Below are positions 56,501 to 64,000 of a DNA stretch of 64,000 nt, one piece after another. The translations under genes were made by a program, and so were the position numbers. Origin of the DNA: Podocnemis expansa (lineage: Eukaryota > Chordata > Testudines > Podocnemididae); contig ML682024.1 in assembly GCA_007922195.1 (NCBI GenBank), positions 6,477,695 through 6,541,694 of the forward strand. The letters run 5' to 3'. The notes under the pieces are model-generated. The model did no database searches, was not told where the DNA came from, and saw nothing but the letters and a program-made list of their open reading frames with translations. The stretch's first letter is position 1. Each line of letters starts with the position of its first letter.

Positions 56501-59319
56501 TGTAGGGACAGGATGACTCAGTCCTGCAGGAGGAGATTAATTTAGGGTATTTTAGGGATTGGAGACACTGGGGAGGCGGGGTCTGGGTTTTGAACTGATG
56601 TGTGAGGGGAAGGGATCTAGTCTCATGTCCCCTGGTGGGTTCTGTTTGGATTGGGGGTGGGGGAGGGACTCCCCAGAGTGTGTGGGATCTGGGCCTGGCT
56701 CTGTGGGCTTGGTTTTGTAAGGATGGGGTGTGAGTGTGAAATCTCATCCTAGTTTTATATGGAGGGATGTAGAGGTAGGAGAGGGGATCAGTCCAGTGGT
56801 GGGGGAGCAGGGTCAGGGCTCTGAGCTCTCGTGGGGGTGGCCATGACACAGGTACCTGTCCCCCACACAGGTACCTGTACAAACAGTTGCTACTGTGGTG
56901 CAGCCAGCGGGAGGCAGCCGAGCAGGAGAGATGTATCTTCCAGACTACATCTGACAGTGGGCGGCTGGTGCTCAAGCCAGGGGTCTTTGTGCACCTTTAT
57001 CTCAGCTGCACACCCACGGGGGTCTCCGAGAATTTCCTGTGAGAGCGCAACAGGGCATGGTGGTGGGGTGGCGCTGGGAGTCCCGGGTGTGGGGTGGGGC
57101 TGGCTGGCCATGCAGAGCTGGGGGTCAACAGTCAGGTGAGGGAGGGAAAGAAGTGAGGCAGAGCTGGGGGGAGACTGCTGCCATGGGGAAAAGCTGGGGG
57201 CAGAGTACTGCCATTGAGCACTGCTAGGGGGTAGGGTGGGGCAGAGGGATGGGGCTGTAGACTGTTAATCTTTTCTCACTGCACGCCAGTCCTCTTTCTG
57301 GTGTGTGTGATTAAAATCAACCCCGCACTGTTCCCAGCCTGTGACCCACTGTTCCATGCCTCCCAGCATCCCGTTTTTGGAGAGGAAGCCCCCGGTCAGC
57401 CTCTATGTGCATGCCCATGGGGCACTGATGCCGGTCCTCGCCTGCCCCCCCAGCCTGCTGACTGCCCGTGTCTGTTGCATGTCTGGTTGTGACAAGCTGA
57501 GCCGTTGGAGTGTGCTTGGTCTGCAGGGGGCGCTGCTCAGCCACTTCCTCCAACCCCTCTATCTGGCCAGCATCGTCCTAGGTGAGATGTGGGGGGTACC
57601 ACTGAAGTGTGGGGAGTCATTGAGGGGGCATAGTGTGGGGAAGGGGTCTGTAGGGGTGTCAGATTACCGGGAGTAGGGTAGGAGAATAGTAGGAAACCCC
57701 AGGGAGCAGGATGGGCTCTGTAGGAAGAGCCATGGGGCAGGAGAGTGGAGTGCTTGGGAGATGAGCAATGGGGACTCAACAGAGGGCACTGTGGGGCAGG
57801 AAGTAGGAGTGTGCTTGGAAGAGGAGAGGGGTGGGGGCTTAGTAGGGGGCACTGTCCACCAGTGTGGTGCAAGGGGGTTTGTGGGGTGTTCAGAGACAGT
57901 CTTGTAGCCTCTGTTCTCTCCCCTACCCAGCTGACCCCAGCTTGGACCAGGCAGCCCTGACTTGGGTCATCAATGAGCGGCTACGGTGGAGCCCGGAGGC
58001 CAGCCTGCCGCCACCCTACTCCCAGCACCAGATCCACTTCTTCTTGGGACCCCGTGTCGGCCCCCGTGGCCCCAGCAGTCACTGCCGCCCACTGAGCCTC
58101 AACTGGTGCTGCGGGGACCAAGCACCGGAGCTGGTGGATGGTGCCACAGGGCTGGCTGTGGTGGAGTGAGTGGGGTGGGGTAGGGGTTTAACCTCTTGGT
58201 CCTGCAACCACTGGGGAGGGGCGATACCAGGGGCTATTCCCAGTGATTGAGGGTGGTACCCCAGGGGCTGTTCTCTGAAGGCAGGCTCCTCTGTTCAGAT
58301 ATATCCACCTGGATACAGCCCTGGGTGCCCTGGGGTGCTGTCTGCTCTTCCAACTTCCCTGTCATCTCAGTCCCCTCCAATACTGTTTGCTCAGAGGGCT
58401 GGGGGGGGCAACTGACTGGCCACACCTGGGTATTCACTCCGACGAGCCACCCCCCCCCAACCCAGTGGTATGAGCAGACATCTCTGCTCCTAAAAGGAGT
58501 GGGAAGCCAGTACCCCTGGCACCAGCCAGCCCCCTCTGTGAAGTGGGAGCCTATGCGTGGGTGGAGAAACCCAGGTCTCTAGCACTCATGGGCACTGGAA
58601 CCATGTGTCCCCCTCTCTCCTTCCTTCCCCCACCCCAGAGCCCCTGCCTCAGAGGACTGTGTCTGCGCCAGCAGGCTCTGCAAAGCTGCTGCCCTGCAAT
58701 GCTTCAGGGAGGTAGCGCGGGAGATGAACAGGGGCGACCTGCTGGAGCTGCCCACTTACCACCAAGCCAAGGTCAGGGGGGTGCTGCTGAGGGCTGCTGA
58801 GAAGACACAGGAGGGTGGGGTATGTCAAGGAACAGGAGGAGTCATGATGTTTGAGCTCTGCTCCTTGCTGTGGACGGGGAGTGGCATCTAGTGGTTAGAG
58901 CGGGGGGGGAGGGGGCTAGGCACCAGGACTCCTGAGTTCTATCATTGTTCAGTGGGAAGTGATGTCTAGTGGTTGGGGGGTGACTGGGGGGTCAAGCCTC
59001 CTGGGTTCTCTTCCCCTGCCTGCCACTAATTTTTTTAGCCAAATTGCTTTCCCCCACTCTGTGCCTAGGTTTTTCTACTCATGCTCTGTAACACAGAGCT
59101 GATTCTGCCCCTCTGATGACTGGAAGACCTAAACCCCCTCTGTTCATGAGTCCAGTAACTTCACAGTGACCTGGCCAAAGCTCAGTATGCCTCTTTCTCC
59201 CTCTTCAGGCCCAGGCCGAGCTGTACCAGAGTGCCAAGAACCAGGTCTTTGCTCTCCTGGCCTCCGAAGGTTTTGGCAAGTGGCCCCAGAAACTCCTGGT
59301 GGACAACTTCACTGGCTAG
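53596..59319 (+). CDS. ADAD2: Adenosine deaminase domain-containing protein, ADAD2-like (10 coding exons)
   Basis: Proposed coding exons: 53596-53758 (exon opens at 53591), 54435-54590 (alternative donor after 54563), 54920-54967, 55456-55587 (or from 55462), 56180-56330, 56871-57038, 57367-57581, 57931-58165, 58639-58771, 59209-59319. All have GT-AG borders and phases join without a frameshift, giving about 503 residues. The ADAR-type deaminase domain runs from [20 protein letters not shown] in exon 4 to the stop. Catalytic positions are changed: the DCHAEI box reads DAHGLV (His kept, Glu lost); PCG in exon 6 reads PTG; MSCSDK in exon 7 reads MSGCDK. It is therefore probably not an active deaminase, as is known for ADAD proteins, which are testis RNA-binding proteins needed for spermatogenesis. 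The HG form of the box favours ADAD2 over ADAD1. No dsRNA-binding domain was found, so 5' exons may be missing. The exact start and the small exons 1-3 are less certain than exons 4-10. Confidence 0.75.
54991..55112 (-). mobile_element. Short Penelope-like 3' tail in ADAD2 intron 3
   Basis: About 120 bp matching the PLE tail (CTGTGGCACTTAAAGACTAACAG... to CTTACAGAATGGAAT). No coding part. Confidence 0.75.
55040..55080 (-). ncRNA. Hammerhead ribozyme motif
   Basis: Minus strand: GAAU, CUGACGA, stem II GUGGGA/UCCCAU around UUUUC, GAAA, GC, UC, AUGC. The core is complete; stem I has one mismatch. It is antisense to the host gene, so it is not in the ADAD2 pre-mRNA. Confidence 0.65.
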
Positions 59320-59741
59320 GCAGCAAAATTGTTGGTGTGTTGGTGGTCTGGGCACCTGCCCTACAAGGAGTTCTTTGGATAAACTGGCCTAGGAGAGGGT
59401 GGAAGGGAAATACCTAGACACCATTACAGATTTAGGGAGTAGGGGGTTAGGGCTTTAAAACTCTTGTTTGCCATGGTGCAGGGAAGGGCCTGGCACTGTG
59501 AATAGAACAGATCCACCTGGTTTTCCTTTCATTTTTCAGGGATGTCAAGACCCCAGTGCTCTGTCTGGAGAAGCACTGGTGAGACTGAACTAGTGCCAAC
59601 CTGTCATTGATTGGTTTAGTCATTTGGCTGCCCAGTCAAGACCAGCGCATCTGGCATGTGATTTCTACTCCTGCAGGAAGCTTTCTGTGGAGATTTTTGG
59701 TGGGTTTTTTTGGCAGGTGGGGAGAAAAATGTCTCCTGGAA

Positions 59742-59747
59742 AATAAA
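59742..59747 (+). terminator. Candidate poly(A) signal of the ADAD2-like gene
   Basis: AATAAA lies 423 bases after the stop codon at 59319, followed by a T-rich then GT-containing stretch. Nothing else in between looks coding, so this is the likely 3' end. Inference only. Confidence 0.45.
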
Positions 59748-61139
59748 ACCTCTTTTCTTTCCCTGCTGGGTGTGCAGAACAGGCTTTGTCAGCCAGGCAT
59801 GGTTTGGGGGAGTTTTCAATGTGTTCTTTGAGGCCAAGGGATAATTCGAAAAAGCCAAAGAGGAAAGGTTTGACTCCGGATTGTTTGTGTCCAAGGTGTG
59901 GGCAGAACTGAAGATAAGTCCCTCCTCCCACGCACACAACAGGCTTGTCAACTTTGGAGCAGGGACAGACAGACACACAGGGAATAAGGCTGATGCCTCA
60001 CTGGAGGGATGGACAGATAGATGCAGTGCCAGGGAACTGCACCCCGCACTTGTACCAAAAGATTCTCACTTATGAGTTCCCTTAGAATTCCCAACTGGCC
60101 CCTCTACTGCAGAGCTGGGCCAAGGTGGCTGGGTCTTTGTGGAGCCAGAAAGGGGTTGATGCGTTTGTGCCCCAGCCGTGACTGTCAGGTGCCAACTGCT
60201 TCGGTGGCATCGGTGGGGCCAGCTCCCCAGGGGGCTCAGCTGGTTCAGTGTGGTCAAAATGAGAAGCACCAGCCACCACTGATTGGACCGTGTGTTTTAC
60301 ATCTCATGTTCCTCCCTTTCCCTGCATGTGTGACTAGCCATCCAACATGTTCTGGCTGTGGCCTGGGCTGAAACACTCATCCCACCAACTCCTGGGCAGC
60401 AGGCTGTGGTGGGACCATCCTCTCCATGGGGCTAGCTGCCTAGATTGTCCCAAGGGAGATCATTTGGACCAAGGAGTCTGAACTAGGTCAGAGGTGCTAG
60501 CTTGGTGAGTACTGGTTCGAGCTAGAGTAAAGCGCTGGGAGAACTGGTCTGAGACATTCTGAGAGAGAAATGGGTACTAGGAAGCTTGTTCAGTGGTTGT
60601 TAATTGCCTCCATCTGTTAGTTGCTCCTCTTAGCCTTATTCTCTCTCTAAGGTGGGTTTTCCAGATCCCAAACCAGCCATGAGGCTCTTTGAGCCCTTTC
60701 CACCCTGTCTGCAGCCGTCAGAAGGGAACAGGCTCTGGGGGAATCTCCCTGCAGCTGTGTTGAGAGGCACCAGCTGTCTCCTGTGATCTCCCTTTTGTTT
60801 CTTTGCCCTCTCTGCCTTGAGTGTGCCAGTGGAATTGTTGATGAAACCTTCCACTCCATTACACTGGGCTTGTTGGTGTGTCAGTTTGGGGTCCTCACTG
60901 CCTGGCTGGTCTGTTTTGCTTCTAGCTGTAGTTGCAAGCCAAAGCAGGAGCCCCCTTGTTGAATTTTATGGCGCTGGTCCTTGAGCTCAGAGGGTCAGCC
61001 CTGGATCCTTAAAGGAATTTAGTTCCCATTGAAACTTATCAGGAGGGGGGTATGGGATGCTGAGGGGTGGCAGGTGGGGGGTAATGCCCAAGGGTGTGGG
61101 GGCTGGGGGAAGACCATGAAGTACTATATGCCTCAGTCT
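59748..61139. other. Downstream of ADAD2-like gene; no gene seen
   Basis: Unique sequence with no recognised domain in any frame. Confidence 0.5.
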
Positions 61140-61289
61140 CTTTAATCCAGAGGGACTTGGGTGCTCAGTGCAAAATCCACACCAACTGCCTGTCACTCTG
61201 CTGCCTAGACCTGCTCCCTTCACAGAGCTAGGGCTAGAACCCAGGAGTTCTGGATCCCAGGTTCGCACCCCTCTAACTCCATTCCCTTC

Positions 61290-61975
61290 CCTTTGCCTCC
61301 CAGGCTGCAGCCCAGGAAAGATTTCAGGGAAAGACCCCTGGTGGGAACTGCTCAGTTCAATCCAATGATGGTAGGGTGGGGCAGTTTACCCCCCTTCCCT
61401 ATGTTGCGGGGAAATTTTGGATGTTAAAGGACCGGTCTTCCTGCTTACTAGGCCACCCTGTCTTCAGGCATCTATCAAACTGGAGGTCCTGTCCCTTGAT
61501 GCAAGCACCAATGTCAACACAGGTATAAACACAATTAGATCTTTAATAGAAACAGAACATGCAGTGTAAAACAAACAAAAGCTTTCCCTAACCCCCTTTC
61601 TTCAGTATTAAATGGGTCCTGATACAAGAAGGAAACCCAAACCCATACAACATGAATTTAAAGAAAGTCAGATCCCGCAGAACTTGGAATGAATCACCAC
61701 AGCTTTCAGGAATCACGCAAGGCTGGCTTTTCTTTCCCCAGACCCACAGTCCGAGCCTCACATAGACACCCGTGCTCGAATCTTCACGCTGGTGGATGTA
61801 GTTCCAGCCAAATGGACCCTCACTGGTCTCTGTAGTCTCCACTCGGCACCATCCGCTTTGGGTGCTTCTTGCTCCCTGGCCGCCTATCACAAGCCTCTTT
61901 GCCTCAGGAGCAGAGTTCTAAAACGCCAGGCTTCTTTTTCCAAAATCAAAATTTAGGAGCTCTAGTCTTGGAGAC
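61290..61975. other. No gene seen; flank of Penelope element 2
   Basis: AT-balanced sequence that continues after the element at 63640 (together possibly one older LTR-like repeat, unproven). Confidence 0.4.
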
Positions 61976-62042
61976 TTCTTATACAGGAAAAAAAACAAAC
62001 AAGGAGTCATGTGGCACTTTAAGACTAACAGATTTATTTTTC

Positions 62043-62083
62043 GCATGAGCTTTCGTGGGAGAAAATGCCACTTCATCAGATGC
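62043..62083 (-). ncRNA. Hammerhead ribozyme motif with canonical core
   Basis: Minus strand, 41 nt: GCAU (stem I), CUGAUGA, stem II GUGGCA/UCCCAC around UUUUC (one mismatch), GAAA, a two-base loop GC closing a one-pair helix III (A-U), cleavage triplet CUC, then AUGC (stem I). All invariant core bases are present. Hammerheads with a minimal helix III are known in Penelope-like elements. Confidence 0.75.
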
Positions 62084-62246
62084 TTCAAAGATGGGTGAAA
62101 TTACAGAATGGAATGAAAATAAATGCAAGGGGGTGTAAAACTTAGGATCGGGTTATATAGTAACAGCAAATCAGAGCAGTTGTTGGGTTGAAACCATGGG
62201 AAGCCTGAAGTCAAATTACCTTTTGTAATGGGAAAAGAACCCAGTC

Positions 62247-62660
62247 TCAATTCAGTCCTGCTTTCACAGAATTTAGCTTGCATATTAATTCGAGTTCAGC
62301 TGCTTCTCTTTGAAGTCTTGATGTCCCAGCCACATTTCTGAGGACGGTCATTAACAAATCATTTAGCGAGTGATTAGAAAGATGGAACTGCTCAGCAACT
62401 GGTTTCTTTGTTTTGTGATTTCTGATATCAGCTCTGTGTTCATTTATTCTTTTGCACAGCGATCCTTTTTGTCCAATGTGGTGTTGGGGCATTTCTGGCA
62501 CATGATGGCATAGATCACATTAGTAGATGAGCAGGTAAATGAGCCTTTGATGGAGTAGCAGGCTTCGTTAAGACCAATGATAGTATCTATTGTGCAGATA
62601 TGTGGGCAGACTTGGCAGCGTGGTTTGTTGCAGGGGTATGTGCCTGCTTTAATGTTTCTG
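62247..62660 (-). pseudogene. Penelope element 2 linker and GIY-YIG endonuclease
   Basis: CNKPRCQVCPHI linker, then NVIYAIMCQKCPNT. A small deletion at the YIGQTGR motif shifts the frame; it continues KRINEHRADIRNHKTKKPVA and FHLSNHSLNDLL. The endonuclease of Penelope retroelements, inactivated. Confidence 0.85.
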
Positions 62661-62670
62661 TTGTTAGATC

Positions 62671-63113
62671 CAATGTTCCCTGTAAGCTGCGCTGGCGTGC
62701 TGCAGCGCAGCCCACCGCAGCCACCAGCGCAGAGAAGGCTGCCGGCAGCGCACTGCCAGCAGCCAGAGTCCTTCAAGGGAGCTCCTGTGGAGCAGGGAGT
62801 TTTGAAAACTCCCGCCCAGAGAAGCTCTAACGGAGCATGCCCAGAAAATCTGAGCATGCTCCGTAGAGCTTCTCTGGCCCAGGAGTTAGGGCTGAGCCCT
62901 GCTGCTCCAGTCCAGCCCCAAGGTAAGTTTGTGGGGGCTGGGGGGGCTGTCAGGAGTGGGGGGGGTGTCATGCTGGGAGCGGGGGGGGCTGCTGCTGTCA
63001 GGAGCGGGGGGGCTGCTGCTGGGAGTGGGGGGGGCGCCCAGGAGCGGGGGGGGAGGGAGCGCAGCGAACAACAGGAGTTGCTCAACTGCCCTCTCCCCTT
63101 AGAGGGAACATTG
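62671..63113. mobile_element. hAT MITE (443 bp)
   Basis: CAATGTTCCCTGTAAG...CTTAGAGGGAACATTG with perfect 8-bp duplications GTTAGATC (62663-62670 and 63114-63121). The interior has a G-rich minisatellite at 62935-63060. Confidence 0.92.
62935..63060 (+). repeat. G-rich minisatellite
   Basis: Repeats of GGGGGGGCTGCTGCTG-GGAG and GGGGGGGCGCCCAGGAGC types, with many runs of six or more G. Confidence 0.8.
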
Positions 63114-63121
63114 GTTAGATC

Positions 63122-63600
63122 TATAGTTGCTGGTGAGTATCTGTTTAAGACTGGGTGGCTGTCTGTAGGCAAGGAGAGGTCTGTCTCCCAAGACTTGAGA
63201 GAGAGAGGGATCATCTTTTAGAATAGGCTGTAGGTCCTTAATGATCTGTTGCAGAGGTCTGACTTGAGGGTTGTATGTGGTGCCTTGTGGTGTTCTGTTG
63301 TTTTCTTTTTTGGGCCTCTCCTGTAGTAGATGATTTTGGGGAACCCGTCTAGCTCTGTCAATTTGTTTTCTCACTTCCCCAGGTGGGTACTGTAGTTTCA
63401 AGAATTTTTGATAGAGATCCTCAAGATGTCTGCCTCTGCCTGAGGGATCAGAGCAGATGTGGTTATATCTTAGGCTTGGCTGTAGACAATGGATCATGTG
63501 GTGTGTTTAGGATGGAAGCTCAAAGGATGTAGGTAACTATACCAATCAGTAGGTTTTCGGTATAGGGTAGTGGTGATGTGTCTATCCCTGATTTGTACTG
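63122..63600 (-). pseudogene. Penelope element 2 reverse-transcriptase C-terminal part
   Basis: Minus-strand frame with KKENNRTPQGTTYNPQVRPL, LKDDPSLSQVLGDRPLLAYR and LKQILTSNY, the conserved C-terminal end of the Penelope RT region. The N-terminal RT core lies outside because the copy is truncated at its 5' side. Confidence 0.8.
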
Positions 63601-63639
63601 TAGTGTCGAGAAAGTTGATCTCCTGTATTCTTATACAGG

Positions 63640-64000
63640 GCAACGTCTTACACCACCCTTTGGTTTAAAGACTGCTCCGGGCCACTCCGCATACACAGGC
63701 TCCGTTCAACAGGGCCGCAGCCAGTTAAACAATCCCAAACAGGTCCAACAGCCTTTGCAGAGCACAGTGGAGTGACGCTGAATTCTGGCACGCAGGGCCT
63801 TAAAAACCCAGCCCCTCCAGGTATCTGCCCAGTGCGCGCCCCTTAGTTTCACACCACAGCTCTTTGCGTTACTTTTCTGGAAGTCCTAGCACTCTCTTGG
63901 TGTCTGCCCTTGACTGACATCCCACTTCCCGCCGGTTGCCAGGCAGAATACTGCACCTCAGCAACCCATTCCTGCATCTTGCCACTAGGCGGAGTCCAAT
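63640..64000. other. Right edge; no gene seen
   Basis: Continues the sequence interrupted by Penelope element 2. No recognisable coding. Confidence 0.4.

Larger units (their letters stand above)
61988..63627 (-). mobile_element. Penelope-like element 2 (1640 bp with a nested MITE)
   Basis: Flanked by perfect 12-bp duplications TTCTTATACAGG (61976-61987 and 63628-63639). Minus orientation: RT C-terminal part (63099-63497), Cys-rich linker and GIY-YIG endonuclease (62247-62640), then the 3' tail with a hammerhead motif. 5'-truncated: no RT catalytic core. A hAT MITE splits it at 62671-63113. Confidence 0.9.

Noticed and set aside
62577..63221. 214-residue plus-strand frame
   Set aside because: Antisense Penelope sequence joined to a hAT MITE; G/A/S-rich low complexity.

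Overview
The window looks like a repeat-dense stretch of a reptile nuclear genome, most probably a turtle. The reasons are spliced vertebrate-type genes (GT-AG introns), a tRNA-derived SINE with a CR1-LINE tail, CR1-like reverse-transcriptase remnants, many MIR/CORE-SINE-like fragments, and abundant DIRS (tyrosine-recombinase) retroelements, Penelope-like elements (PLEs) and hAT MITEs. Only two genes look functional. One is an intact single-coding-exon alpha-1,2-fucosyltransferase (FUT2/FUT1 type, minus strand, 47.3-48.34 kb). The other is a ten-coding-exon, plus-strand ADAR-deaminase-like gene (53.6-59.32 kb), best read as ADAD2. Its exons join in phase, and the catalytic Glu and both zinc-ligand Cys positions have been replaced. 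Two decayed fucosyltransferase copies lie at 17.9-18.3 kb and 18.64-23.2 kb on the opposite strand.

Layout. 1-4.4 kb: no recognisable gene; MIR-like fragments, a hAT MITE, a tRNA-Val/CR1 SINE and poly(A)-signal-like sites. 4.38-16.59 kb: a four-level nest. A gag-only DIRS element is split by a 1.49-kb solo LTR (TSD GAAG). That LTR is split by an endogenous retrovirus (LTRs 7712-8428 and 14848-15581, TSD CCAT). The provirus leader is in turn split by another solo LTR (8580-10113, TSD CTTTG). 16.9-23.2 kb: another solo LTR and the two FUT pseudogenes, the second split by a 3.55-kb insertion with hAT-like ends. 23.4-24.7 kb: CR1-like LINE with a TTTCGAAA-rich MITE. 24.7-41.4 kb: PLE, solo LTRs and two DIRS elements inserted into each other. 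41.4-47 kb: LINE remnants, an LTR-like block and DNA-transposon MITEs. 47-59.7 kb: the genic part, with MIRs. 61.98-63.63 kb: a PLE with a 12-bp TSD, itself split by a hAT MITE with an 8-bp TSD.

Most notable small structures: hammerhead-ribozyme motifs in four PLE 3' tails (one with fully canonical core strands); five 17-nt hairpins just upstream of the retroviral gag start; and, in the DIRS elements, inverted terminal repeats plus an internal complementary region, as expected for circular-intermediate replication. The two genes are not functionally linked. The FUT product would act in the Golgi to build H antigen, and ADAD2-type proteins act in male germ cells.
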